From: Strongylocentrotus purpuratus
Taxonomy: Eukaryota; Echinodermata; Echinoidea; Camarodonta; Strongylocentrotidae
NCBI RefSeq assembly: GCF_000002235.5
Contig: NW_022145615.1
Location: 16,974,712-17,038,711 of the forward strand
Length of the DNA stretch: 64,000 bases
Reading direction: 5' to 3'
Positions 34,986 to 46,239 of this stretch are shown here, piece after piece. Made by a program: the position numbers and the translations under genes. Below the pieces are notes generated by a model. That model was not told where the DNA came from and did not search any database. It saw nothing but the letters and a program-made list of their open reading frames with translations. Numbering within the stretch: the first letter of the stretch is position 1; each line of letters begins with the position of its first letter.

Positions 34986-35235
34986 ATCATAGCTTAACCA
35001 AAACCATATGCTAACATCTGCGAAGCCACGAATGTTGTATAAGCATTCAGTATGTTCACGTTAAAGACCAAGTTAGTTACTAGGAAAGTTTTGTTAGTGT
35101 TGGAGAGAATCATAGAAAGAAAATGTCCTGTGAAAAGGATGGCTCTTCAAATGCCCACATATTCGAAATATAACAAACAACAGCCTAGGTTGTAGGCTAA
35201 AGCTTTCATACTACATGTTTGTGTAGTCCATATAC

Positions 35236-35524
35236 ATCAAGACTGAGCCAATTTCTTATTATTTTGTTTTATTCCAAAACCTAACAGTATTAACCAATAA
35301 TTATCTGCTACATGATCAACCTTTGCAGTCGCTTCCATACATAATCTTTCATATTGTAATTGCATGACCAGACGTCTTAAAGCTGAGTTCTGGTCATGTG
35401 ATTGCATTGTGAAAGAAACGTTGCTGAATCGATCAGAAAAGGTTGATTATCTAGCATATCAGTATTGGTGTACTGCAAGGTTCTGAAATCATCAAAATGA
35501 TAAGAAATTTGGCCCAGTCTTGAT
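35236..35524. mobile_element. Foldback MITE, ~139-bp arms
   Basis: Left arm ATCAAGACTGAGCCAATTTC and right arm ending GAAATTTGGCCCAGTCTTGAT are reverse complements. Pairing continues inwards through ATGATCAACCTTTGCAG/AAAAGGTTGATTAT and GCATGACCAGA/TCTGGTCATG. The loop is about 10 bp near 35380. A solo arm of the same family lies at 8305-8462, and a short related word occurs near 55610. Confidence 0.8.
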
Positions 35525-36054
35525 AAAGTTACAAGCACTGTACACAGAAAGATGTATATGGGACTATACGAACAGGTGGCATAAAAAATCCGTCCTGATT
35601 TTTATGATGTTACATGCCATGTTTAGAATATTAAGGCATTTGAAGAGCAATGCTTTTTCAGGGAACGTTTGTTATCTGATGCTCTTCCACACTTGCATAA
35701 TACAATGATAACGCTCACAGATTATTGTTCACCTCTTCCCAGAACTCAACCTTCTCTTTAAATGGGAGTTTTGGGCATCGTGAAGAAGATGGGAAGTTAG
35801 TCGCAAGAGACCTGTACATAGTTAAGATTGTAACCCATTTTTTCGACATTGCTGCTATAGATTGTCGTGTTGATTATGGCATAAAATTGATCGTTTCCCA
35901 GTCTCGGTACGCACCTTTTTTTAATTTATTCTAGATGTAGTGTGTTTTCTCGCCTTGCAATGAAACCACGGAAGATTTGTATTATACAGGAAGATGCCGA
36001 TACCTGTCTTTTGAGATTGACAATTTGATTGAAGAAATGTAAATCATTGAGTCT
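35525..36054. other. AT-rich DNA, no gene recognised
   Basis: Short open frames (62 and 69 codons, plus strand) with no recognisable content. Confidence 0.35.
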
Positions 36055-36103
36055 CAGGGAGAGGGATAGAGAGAGATAGAGAGCGAGAGAGAGACAGAGA
36101 GAC

Positions 36104-36136
<33 letters not shown>

Positions 36137-36145
36137 AGAGGAAGG
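36055..36145 (+). repeat. (GA)n microsatellite with GATA and GACA interruptions
   Basis: GAGAGATAGAGAGCGAGAGAG followed by GACAGAGAGACAGAGAG and a pure GA run. Confidence 0.9.
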
Positions 36146-36894
36146 GCGTGGAGAATAAGATGATGATATTTGGAACATATAAAGGTTCATATCAGTATAA
36201 TTATCGTGTTCTGTCTACTACGTGAATAAATTTCAAAATATCTTTCCTGCAAACGTCAATATAAATTGATATACTTGATTATGAACACACTCATTATAAT
36301 TGAATTAATAACAAGATTGGTGACAGAAAGTTTCAGAGAAAAACATCGAGTACATACTTTCCCCCATCAAACCCCAGAGGCTTTGGAAACAAAAGCGCAA
36401 TCGACAAAACAGGCCAACAACACAAACAAGCGTATTACCATGGCAATGTGACTCAGTTCGCACAAAAGGTTGTCCCCAATAATCTCCCCCGGAACAGTTG
36501 GGCTCGAGAACAGTCAGCGAATATTGTGCAAACGTATTTCCGTTGCGGAAACTCTTTTCATGTTCTGATGTAAGAAAGTGATTGCAATCATCTGCTTTGA
36601 TTTGTCTTGCCTTTGGCTGTTAAAGGCCGATACTCGGATTCGACAATCTTCATCTTCATTTAGATAAGAAATTTGAGGATGTTTGGAGGTTAGATCGATC
36701 ATTCGTTTAATTGAAAGTTTATTTGCACGACCTGCTCAAATGGAATATTCATACACTTCATTCCGACAAATAGTATCATCATTTGAAATGCATGATATTC
36801 TCTTCGCAGTTTGCACAGGCGTGCATTTTCAAATACATTACTTTTCTTAGAGAGGAGAAAGAAACTCGTAGGCATCAAGTTATCATATAAATTT
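36146..36894. other. AT-rich DNA, no gene recognised
   Basis: No repeat structure. A 61-codon plus-strand frame from 36266 and a 62-codon minus-strand frame at 36514-36702 are unrecognised. Confidence 0.35.
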
Positions 36895-37242
36895 CACCCC
36901 CAAGAGGAGGGATAGAAAGGAAGAGGGGGGGAGAGAAAGATTGATGAAAGAAATAGTTACATATAGCGGCAGAAGAAGAGAGGGAGAGAGAGAGAAAGAG
37001 AGAGAGAGGGGGAGGAGAGAGAGAGAGAAGGGAGAGAGAGAGAGAGAGAGAGTGAAATAAAAAAATAATTTAAAAAGGGATGGGTAGAGGCAGAGAGAGA
37101 AGGGGAGAGAGTGAGGAGAGGTAGGGGGCAGAAAAGGAGACAGACAGAATTTTTTTTTTTAATTATGAAAGAAAGAGATAGGTAAAGGCAGAGAGAGAAG
37201 GGGAAGAGGGAGAGGAGAGAAGAAAGAGGGAAGCAGGGGTCC
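36895..37242 (+). repeat. ~350-bp homopurine-rich tract
   Basis: Almost all A and G on this strand, with a few short A/T breaks (around 36940-36970, 37055-37075 and 37145-37165). It contains an imperfect internal duplication, GGTAGAGGCAGAGAGAGAAG at 37083 and GGTAAAGGCAGAGAGAGAAG at 37181. Long mirror-like purine tracts can form triplex (H-DNA). Confidence 0.85.
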
Positions 37243-37584
37243 CAAAGCTTTGCTCATGTCACGCGAGCGATCTCTAGGGAATGATCACAAGTGTACCAAA
37301 GTAAGTAAAGGAAAACATGTGATTGTGTTTATCAGAAAACATGGAGCATATGCGACAAACATGAACACAAATGTTGTGGTTTCTTCAAGAAAATTCTACG
37401 TGACGCATTCCTATAGTGATAGTCATAGAAATATCCTGTCAAACTTTATATTCAAAACCTGTGCTATTGCAAAACAAGAAGTGATTATCTTGAGATTAGC
37501 GCGAGATGAACATTTTCTTTTAAATGTATAGAAACAGCTAGCCCAATTGAAAAAATTGGACTTAATTGGGGTAAATCCCAATTA

Positions 37585-37645
37585 CGATTATGACGTTTTA
37601 ATGACGATTATGACGTTTTGATGACGAAAGAGGACGTCATAAGTC
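37585..37645. promoter_or_regulatory. Cluster of TGACG (CRE-like) half sites
   Basis: TGACG occurs at 37590, 37602, 37610 and 37622, and a GACGTCA at 37633-37639. Part of this comes from a 20-bp tandem duplication (ACGATTATGACGTTTT twice). It lies about 60 bp from the donor side of the candidate exon at 37702-37893. Binding by ATF/CREB-type factors is only inference. Confidence 0.25.
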
Positions 37646-37701
37646 CTAATTTGTATGCCTTTAATGAGGTCCCATGTAGGAGGGTTTTTCTTTTACCTTA
37701 C

Positions 37702-37893
37702 TAGAGAGTCGTACAAGCCAATAGCCAGGTTCACCGCCCACTCGGCGGTGGCGGGTGCCAAACCATGGATATGTGTCACTTCTCACAGCCAATACTGCGC
37801 CCACACGTCCACCAGAGGCTGCTTATTCATACAGCCCATAGGGCACCCCTTCAAAATGCAGTCCACGAAGAAGACGATGGCATCTGTTATGTA
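37702..37893 (-). pseudogene. Candidate 192-bp exon with an in-frame TGA, family unknown
   Basis: On the minus strand, an acceptor-like TTTGTATGTGCAG precedes position 37893 and a donor-like CTCTA/GTAAGG follows position 37702. Between them are exactly 64 codons in one frame, GC-rich compared with the flanks and with third-position G/C bias (GTC TTC TTC GTG GAC TGC; GAG TGG GCG GTG AAC CTG). The peptide begins YITDAIVFFVDCILKGCP and ends TAEWAVNLAIGLYDSL. Codon 37 is TGA (37783-37785). It could be a CGA-to-TGA decay making a pseudogene, a terminal exon ending there, an assembly error, or selenocysteine. I cannot name the family. No neighbouring exon is evident within 2 kb. Confidence 0.4.
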
Positions 37894-38117
37894 CTGCACA
37901 TACAAATCATCTTTAAATGAAATACATGGACAGCCTTCTTTCATAGAACATCTTTATGTATGTTTGTTTCTCTCTCCTTTTTCAATTTTAATTTGGATCG
38001 TGGAACGAAAATCCAAAGCACTTTCAGGCTGTCAAAGTAACATTGAGAAATTGAATGTTTATTTGTTGCATCCCTTGTATGATTGACTGTAGCCACTTCT
38101 TTGTATTTTCTTTCTAC

Positions 38118-38465
38118 AAGGAGTAGAAGAAGTAAAATAGAGGTAGCAGAAGTATAGGAAATGTGGAAGAAGCACTATAGTAGACGTTACGGTAGCATTA
38201 TTATAGGAGACTGATGTGGAAGAAGTAGTAGAAGTAATAAAAGTATCAGTAGTAGCAGCAGCAGCAGCAGCGGAAACAACAGCAGCAGTTGGAGTAGTAG
38301 TAGGAGTAGTAGAAATAGTAGTAGTAATTGTAGTAGTAGTAGAAGTAGTAGTAGTAGTAGTACGGTAGTTAATGTTGTTGTTGTTGTTCTTTTTGTTGAT
38401 GTTGATGATGGTGTTGTAATTGCTCTTTATGTTGTTGATGTTGATGATTTTGTTATTAAATAAAG
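38118..38465 (+). repeat. Degenerate trinucleotide region: (AGT)n, (CAG)n, (GTT)n
   Basis: AGTAGTAG-type repeats from about 38118 with AGCAGCAGCAGCAGCAG at 38254-38270, changing to TTGTTGTTGTTG and TTGATGTTGATG after 38370. The repeats are too interrupted to be one simple expansion. Confidence 0.9.
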
Positions 38466-40429
38466 AGTTGAAGTAACGGTAGATGAAGTCTTAGCACACG
38501 ATATCATAGTACAGTTTAGAAGTAGTAATATTTTTCATTGTAGCATTAACTGTTGCCATGGGAGTATTTTTATATTTCATTTCATTTTTAGAACAAAAAC
38601 AGGAAATTAGAAATGACACTTGTTTATCCACCACAAAATGGTATGTCAGGTATATTCAGGGGAAGTGAAACCTGGATCAAACTTCCAAATCATCTACCAA
38701 ACTCTGACATGAACAGACGGAATTTATCAACCTGTTCATAAAATCAATTTCCTCTTTCGTAGAAACCTCCCTCCGCCCACACGTCTCGACACCCCCGAGT
38801 ATAATTAAACCCTTTCTGGTATTCACGCTTGCCAAATCAGATATCTTTAAACAATAACTGATAATAATTTGATAATATCTTTAAGAGAAATGGTTTGACG
38901 ACCAACGTGATCTGTTGGTACAGAAGGGTGAAGTACGGACACTCTTGCAGCTTATGACATATCCCCTCAGTAATCCAGCGACAAACAAAAATATTATCAC
39001 AATATGAAAAAAATACTTAAAAAACAAAAAGTTCCTTCTGACTGTTTGCGATTTCTAAATTTGATAAGTATATGAAGGATGTTTTTATTTATATTTGTTA
39101 TTATTAAGTGGAAAATATGTACGTGGCAATATTGGCATGGCTATTGATTTTCGCTCCGTTGAAGCCATCATTCTAATACTCAAAAGAAAGAGAGAAATAC
39201 AAATACCTAGTCTTTAGATTATGATCAGTCCTTCTTGCCCAAAACAATTATACGTTTTCCGTACATGGCTATTGTGTATATATCGGAAATTATAAGTTAT
39301 TTCCCGCGTGTAAGTCCGCAAACATCTCACGGTAATCTATGTCTTGCAGAAGAATACTTCGTAGTTTGTATTCTGCGTTGTATTTGCAGGATCTCTAAAA
39401 CATATCCTCTTTGTTTATTATATTGCCTTCCCCTTGTCTTCTTTCCGTCTTCGTTATTAAAAGTGAATCCTTCACCCAAAATGCAATGATAATACATATT
39501 TTGTTCAGCAATAATAATATTACAAGAGAGGAAGACATTTGAAATTGCCCCCTCCCACGCTGGCTCTTCTCTTTGTTTGATGGATACACTACTGTGTTTT
39601 TAAAACAAAATATGGCTTTTAAGCTTACCTTCTCAATCAATTTAGGTTTTTGTTTGCTATCCTTCAATATTGGACTAAATGAATGAATTTAAACAAAGCC
39701 TGTCATAACTCTGTTTACACAGAAAGACACCACACCTATAACCATTTCAGACACACCCCTAACAACAGTAGTATTTTCTTTTACAAAGAGAAAGAGTGGG
39801 TATTAACAAATCATCACAATTACGTTTCAACGATCTGACAATGGGATTACCACACACCCAAACACACACCAGGGACTACTCACCAACGTGTAATTTCATG
39901 AGCTTAACTAAGATTTGACTGACTAATAATGCAATTAGGGATATACTATAACAATGACAAGAGTGACTTGCTAATTAGAGTTCATCAAGGGTATTACCAC
40001 TGAACTTGTCACGAATGGATGATCGTATAGTGCTATCAGAAGCTTTTGAATGTCAACTATGAAGTGATATTGTTGTCATTTGTGTGAAATTGATTCAGAT
40101 GTATGCATGACGTTATATTCTTCTTTGGTCAAATCTTTATTTTACGATGCGCTGATTCTGTATTACCTATCTCGGCAAACACAACTTGCTAGGAGGTCTA
40201 CGTTGGTCGAGTTACAATCAAATAACATAACTATTTTCCGTTTCTAATATCTAGAAATTATTAATAATTTTACTTATTTTCAGCATGGTGAAAAGATGAT
40301 ATCATACATATTTACAGGATGAGAAAACAAAGTTCTTTCTTTCATAATGAGAAATACAGCAATAGCTAAACTATTTAATGAAAATTGTGGATTTCTTTGC
40401 ACCACAAATGAAACAATGAAACGCACCTT
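38466..40429. other. AT-rich DNA, no gene recognised
   Basis: No inverted or tandem structure seen. Open frames at 39235-39489 (+) and 39395-39667 (-) overlap on opposite strands and have no family signature. Confidence 0.4.
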
Positions 40430-40710
40430 TCCTGGATTTTCTCGAAGCTCTTGGTCATCCCTGATGAACTTAACATGACACTACATGACTTATCTGTGCA
40501 TTACCTGGCCTCATAGAGGTGGGAGGGATATGTTTTCATGATCCTGACGCTAGGCCGGCGTCACCATGTAAAACGCCCCTGCTCAAAATTGAACTTGACA
40601 ATCAGACATTGTGATTCGGTATGATGCATCAACTGTTGTCCTTATAGCTAGGGCGTGTTTCTGATCATGTCATCTTGATAGCGAGAGGGGGAGATGGAGA
40701 CAGAGAGGGG

Positions 40711-40741
<31 letters not shown>

Positions 40742-41060
40742 GGACGGAGAGATGGAGAAAGAGAGACAGAGAGATAGATAAAGAGATAGGTGGGGGTGAG
40801 GGGGTGGGGTGAGGGGGGTGGTAGGACCAACTGGTGAAGGTACTTGGTACTTGGTAGGATTCCTCCAAAAGACGCCGTAAAGGTGTTTAAACTGGAGGTG
40901 TGTCGTTGTGTGCGGCCACCAACTTGAGGTGCTGGTTTTAAGTTGGTTTCAAGCGCAGATTTCAAAGTATTTAAGGAAGGTTGGGCTACAATTGAGGGAG
41001 AAAGACTGTTCCAGTCCTTAACTGTCCTTGGGAAGGTGACTCGAATATGCAGGACAGGTG
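40430..41060. repeat. Diverged duplication, copy 1 (with GA tract and RT tail)
   Basis: GCATTACCTGGCCT at 40498, ATGATCCTGACG, GCTCAAAATTGAAC, GATTCGGTATGATGCATCA and the GA tract at 40680-40790 recur in order about 950 bp later (41400-41985) with many substitutions. Both copies end in a coding-like remnant on the minus strand, so the unit is an old tandem duplication, or two insertions of one element with the same 3' tail. Confidence 0.7.
40676..40792 (+). repeat. (GA)n tract
   Basis: GAGAGG and GAGATGGAG variants around a pure GA core, followed by a G-rich GGGGGTGAGGGGGTGGGGTG block to 40820. Confidence 0.9.
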
Positions 41061-41079
41061 CTACCGCCTTACAAACCAA
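40930..41079 (-). pseudogene. Non-LTR retrotransposon ORF2 C-terminal remnant
   Basis: The minus-strand frame reads IRVTFPRTVKDWNSLSPSIV then AQPSLNTLKSAL. The F-P-R-T-x-x-x-W-N-S-L motif followed by a P-S-L-x-x-F/L-K-S pattern is characteristic of the extreme C-terminus of reverse-transcriptase ORFs of several non-LTR clades (RTE/L2/Jockey-like). Nothing of the RT catalytic core (YxDD) is present, so this is a 5'-truncated, dead copy. The frame carries on into a (CT)n region with no meaning. Confidence 0.65.
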
Positions 41080-41389
41080 GTCCCTCGGATGTGAATTTAA
41101 TCAGTAGGTTCTTTGCTGTTAGGTATCAGCATGAAACTGGTTTGCGTGCAGTCAGGAGAAAATCAATTAATATACATTACACTCATTTCGATGAAAAACG
41201 GCTATTATTCTATATTCTGAGAATAATGGATGTAAACTTTATAATGGAATTGATAACACATTCAATTTCGATAACTGATATAAATCTACTATGAAAAGTA
41301 TTTTCCTAGCCCTTCAATACCAAAACATCCTGTCTTGATTATCATTGAAGAACTGAAAGTGACAGTGAAAGTGACAGTGGATGACTTAT

Positions 41390-41682
41390 GACTCTTCTGC
41401 ATCACCTGGCCTGAAAAAGGTGAAAGGGAAAAGTTTGCATGATCCTGACATTCACGTGGCGTCGTCATTTACAAAATGCTCCTGTTCAAAATTGAACCTG
41501 ACAACGAAATATTGTAATTCGTAATGATGCATCACCTGTTTTCCTCGTAGCCGAAGAAGTTTTTAAATTCTTTTATAAATAATAATAATAAAAACGGTGC
41601 TTTTAAAGCGCTTACCACCAAAGTCTCTAAGCGCTTTTTGGTAATGTCATCTTGAGATAGACAAATAGAGAGAGAGAGGAAT

Positions 41683-41717
<35 letters not shown>

Positions 41718-41990
41718 GAGAGACGACAGACAGACAGACAGAGCCAAAGACAGAGTGAGAAGGGGAGAGTGGTATGGAAAACGACAGACAGACAGACACT
41801 CACACGGAGAAAGAGAAAGAGGAAGAAAGATGGGAGAGGAAGAGAGAAAGAGAGAACGAAAGGAAGGCGGAGAGAGACAGTGAGACGGGGAGGGTGTGCT
41901 AGAGAGAGAGAAGGTAACCAACCGGTGAAGATGACTCGACTAGACAAGACAGGAGGTGCGGCCGCCTTCCCACCCTGGATATGGAAGGGG
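41390..41990. repeat. Diverged duplication, copy 2
   Basis: Partner of 40430-41060. The minus strand at about 41930-41985 reads GGKAAAPPVLSSRVIFTG where copy 1 has CKAVAPVLHIRVTFPRT, so the reverse-transcriptase tail is present but cut before the WNSL motif. A (GA)n/(GACA)n tract fills 41664-41915. Confidence 0.65.
41664..41915 (+). repeat. Homopurine and (GACA)n tract
   Basis: About 250 bp of GA repeats with two GACAGACAGACA blocks (41724-41741 and 41782-41796). Overlapping frames on both strands are low complexity. Confidence 0.9.
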
Positions 41991-42523
41991 ACGTTTACTG
42001 ATCGTATCAGTGTGGAAAGGGGGCGAAAAACTAGAGCATTTTGTTTGAGGGGGGTGTGGGGGGGGGGGGGGGTTCTGTCGCCAACCAAAACCAAGAAACC
42101 TAAAAGCTTTCCATCCAGTTTTGGCACTACTTCTAATACTACCTCTACTATGCCATGAACCTATTTCACTCCACTTTTTTTCAATTCCCCGTTTGATCCA
42201 CTGTCAGATTTTTTACCCTCATACATGTATCTAGCTTCCAACGAGTTCTTGGCCTTTCTTCTTCCTCTGCTTCTTTCCACTGATCGCGTCATAATGTCTT
42301 CTTCTTGATCTCCTTCACCAGCACTCTCCAATACACCATGTCAATTTCATCTCACTAACCATCTCCAGGCTACATGCACCTTCAGCTCTTATTTCCTTTT
42401 TTCTTCTCCTGTCTCTTAATGTTACCCCTGGTATCCTTGGTATTAAACATCCTCATTTATGTCAACTCCAGAATTTGTCTCCCTTTTTCGTCAGAGCACG
42501 CGTTTCAAGACCAAAAAGTAACT
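41991..42523. other. No gene recognised; G-run and T/C-rich DNA
   Basis: G-rich run at 42051-42072 followed by pyrimidine-rich DNA. Nothing else supported. Confidence 0.4.
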
Positions 42524-42753
42524 CTGGGGAGTGTTTCACAAAGACTAAGATCGACTTTAAGTTGGACTTAACTATGGCAGGTCGTTCATGCCACTGTTTG
42601 CTGTTTAGATAATATTTTTCTTCAATTATTATTAATTATCAAAATATGAAAATTATGTAGATTTGTGACCATGGTTTGTACGTTCCTTGAGAGACCAATG
42701 CCATAGTGAAGTCCAACTTAAAGTTGATCTTAGTCTTTGTGAAACACCCCCAG
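42524..42753. mobile_element. 230-bp foldback MITE, GTGTTTCACAAAGACTAAG ends
   Basis: The left end CTGGGGAGTGTTTCACAAAG and the reverse complement of the right end CCTGGGGGTGTTTCACAAAG are followed by a shared ACTAAGATC(G/A)ACTTTAAG and TTGGACTT(A/C)ACTATGGCA. Arms are about 60 bp around an AT-rich 100-bp centre. Target duplication not clear. Confidence 0.8.
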
Positions 42754-43250
42754 GTCGTATAACTGTGTTGTTCAGCTGGACCTTTAGTTTCACAGGCAAC
42801 CGTTTGTCATTAATGACTCCCGAGATGAAGCAAATTTAACTCTTGTTGTTCCTGCTGACTGTAGGTGTCCATCCTGGCTTACCATGGCACCAAGGTACTT
42901 GAACTCCTCCGCCTGCTTTAGAACGTCTCAAGTATTGTCTGTGATGTTCGTGCTTGTCTTTCTCATCATGCTACTAAACTAGCACTTCCGTTTTAATCAC
43001 ATTAAATTACAATTAATGATGGTGTTAACACTTTTAGGACGTTGATCTAGGATTCGTTCTAATATCTTCATGGGCTGCTTTTGGAGTTCCTAAAACCCAT
43101 TGGGTCACCTTTTGGTTTGTAAATTGGTACTATGACGTGCTTTTCTTCTAGTCCTCTGGCATAGTCTCCTCTCCCCACACTCTCTTGGTAAGGTTGACAT
43201 TCCCCTCCTTTTTTAGTATCTCATTACCATTTCGTTATCTTTCCTCTATC
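42754..43250. other. No gene recognised
   Basis: Mixed-composition DNA. Nothing in it matches the repeats elsewhere in the window. Confidence 0.35.
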
Positions 43251-43446
43251 TTAAAGCCCCACTGTGCTACTTGTAGCTACTTGCTCCCTCTATATAGGAC
43301 ACAATGCCAAAGCGGTGCCTGTTGGTCCCCCATGGTCCTCTTTCTCTTATGTTAATTGAGAGCTGAGTTGATGAGATAGCCACCTGTCAGTGACGTTGCT
43401 GGGTGGTCTAATCCCTACTGGCCAAACTAGTACAGACGGGCTTTAA
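43251..43446. mobile_element. 200-bp TTAA element, copy 1
   Basis: TTAAAGCCC at the left and GGGCTTTAA at the right form a short inverted end pair including TTAA. The interior (ACTTGTAGCTACTTGCTCCC, TATATAG, GTGCCTGTTGGTCCCCCATG, GAGAGCTGAGTTGATGAGAT, GATAGCCACCTGTCA, GTGGTCTAATCCCT) matches 59695-59898 in the same orientation. Confidence 0.8.
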
Positions 43447-46239
43447 CTGTTTTACCAACGGCATATCGAATTAGGTCAAAGCGAGTATTTGGTGGGGGGC
43501 TGTCACCCCTATGAAACGACGTCTCTGTTCTTGGTGGTATAAAACTGTCACCTTTGAGATTAATAGCTTCAATATACGAGGTCGAGCAGAGGAAATGTAC
43601 TTTGACAATGACGTTGCTTGACCTTGGTTGTGACAAAGATCGGAACACAAGACAGATGAGCATCTTGAAGGTTTATAATCCATGGTATAACCCTATGACA
43701 CACTAAACATGATAGAGTTCAAGCGCACTTCCTTGTACCTTGCAGAACAAAATCAAGAAGATCCCAGAGTGAATCGTCGATTTAGAAATTGAGCCAATTG
43801 CTGTTTAACGTCATAATAAAGATGGAAACTAGATGTGTTATGTATATTAGTCATAAGAAGTTGGTGTTTATTCGATTGCTATTTTAAATTTTTAATTGAA
43901 GATTCTTTAATGAGAGTTTCTGGGTAAGTAGTCTGAAGTAAGAATTGTTTTACTAAGGACACATGTTCTTTACTTTAGTACTCCCAATTACATTTGTTTC
44001 TGTGATGCGATCGATGTTGGCTGAGTTTGAATCCGTTTCGCTATCAATACGGTTTGTCATATCTCACCATGCAGAGAGGGGCGGCCAACCGTTTCGACAA
44101 CGAAATAAGACATATTTTCGCGGTCCATAATTCTTGAAAACTTACATTTAACTTTTTGCAATTATTAACAAGTTACCATACTTTCATATCATAACGAATA
44201 AACAGGGAATTTTTATTCAATGGTAACCTACTTAGAACCGAAGGAAATATCAGTAAGTACGTCCACAAGGATAACCTGTTACATAATATTAATGTCAACA
44301 CCAGCATAAATTCTTGACCTGCGTATTGAGTGAAACAGACACAGATCCCTTTTCCCTATGACCTTAACCTGAGTCTTCTTCCGTACCCTCGGTATTTCAA
44401 ACAAATGAAATTGAATACAAATATCTGAATTAAAGTTACAACTGATTATAGACCTATAAGTGTAACGGGAAAAAGGGATCCCATTTCTGAATATAAATTA
44501 TCAGTTGGTCCTTTACTCGAGCCTGATTGGACGTCAAGACACGTCAAATCAAATGTGCCTATCGTTAGATTTCCAAAAGACTGCAAATAAAGAAGATTAG
44601 GCTGAACCAAGGTAACATAATACATAAGTATGAGTTATGTATATGACAATAGTTAAGATTTGTAACAGTGTAGCTTATATCATATTTGACAATCACTTCC
44701 TGTATGAAGCGATGGTTCCTCAGAAAAACCTGTTTTCTTGCTTCAATCTCTAGCAGATTATTCACCACCAAACTTAAACGAGAACAGAAGGTGCTTTTAT
44801 TTTTAGCCAAGATGAGCGGATTCCTTTGCGATCACCTGCCTTTTTAAAGGTTGTTGGATGTCTCTATCAATTAAAGGGAACCTTATTGTGTTTCTGATCG
44901 ACAATAACAGATGACTCACTTTCTTATGTCCAAACTGAGCACTTGAATTTAAGGGAAATCATTCGTTACAAAGCCTTTCCGTATTATGTCGACGTGAATA
45001 AAGAATTTTCCGATGAGACTGGCAAAGCCGAAAATGCCGATATTATTAGTTGTTCCGATGCGATGATGGATCCAGGGAGGGGGTGGGTGGAGGTGGCACG
45101 TACCCCCTCCCTACTTGTATTGGAGTGAAGGGGACCCGTTTGTCTAAATCTAAAATAATTTCCAGAACATTCTATGAATTTAGATAATAGCATTGAATCA
45201 CTCAATCTGAGATGCTGTTATCTTTATTCTATCCGGGATTTATATACGACAGGAATCTTTAGACTTTTCCTTTTCAGATATTTTGAGCAAGTTTTCATGG
45301 CCTCTGTGAAATGTCTAAAATCTTCAAATGTCTAATTGTTTGCCTTTCATTGATTTTCATCATTCTAGATGGCTGCATAAGATGAAGAGAATCATGAAGA
45401 GAATCACGCGTTTGTTTGTAAACGTTGCCAAAAAATCCACATCACATTTAATGATAGAGATCTAGACATTCATGTAGACCAGATTCTTTAATTTCAAGCT
45501 TGGCATTCTTGTCCAGTGTGAGTCCCGTAACAATAATAGGCTCCGGATATCAAATTAAAGAAGCAGATTTAAATCTACAAGAGTATTTTGGGGTAAATCT
45601 TCATTTGGTAACATCTGAAATGAAACTTTTCCTTTACCATACTTGTTTCGGGTGGCCAAAGCATATTGTCTTGTGTCTTATAAGACGACTAGAAACAGTG
45701 TGCTGGAAATGGGAACACATTTTGAAGGGCAGATTTAATTTTAAACAATGAGATCTTCCTCAGCGCGAAACCCTGAAAATATATTATGGATGAATTATTA
45801 CATTTATTTACTGAGGCATTCCTCTAACTCGATTCCTCTGACAGGAAGCTGTCTCATATGTTCTACATTTGAAATCTCATTTTCGATCTGTGTTTTATTA
45901 TTCGTACTAGGGAATTTTCTCATACAATGACAATAATATTAACAGTTCTAAAAGCAATATGAAAGTCGTCATGAATATTCACACAATTTAGCCTGAGATG
46001 TATAAACAGATTTTGCTCCAGACCACAGGCGAAATCATAGTTAGCCCACAGACATTTCACTTACGCCTACACAATTTTAAAGTCAGATTTTCAGACATCT
46101 AAACAAAAATCTTTTTAACTGGGTAGCCTCACGAGTATTCATACTGCTCTTCCTGATTACCACTATCAACCCAGTACTGCAAGGTACACTTTCAATACAT
46201 CTGCATCGGGAGAGACGAGAGCGGGTAAGCATCTTGCCG
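43447..46239. other. No gene recognised; unique AT-rich DNA
   Basis: Open frames of 60-83 codons (for example 45500-45751 plus, 44565-44810 minus) lack recognisable domains. A G-rich GGAGGGGGTGGGTGGAGGTG run lies at 45076. Confidence 0.4.

Noticed and set aside
37702..37893. Selenoprotein exon
   Set aside because: Only an in-frame TGA supports it; there is no known selenoprotein motif around it and a CGA-to-TGA change is simpler. Kept only as an alternative.
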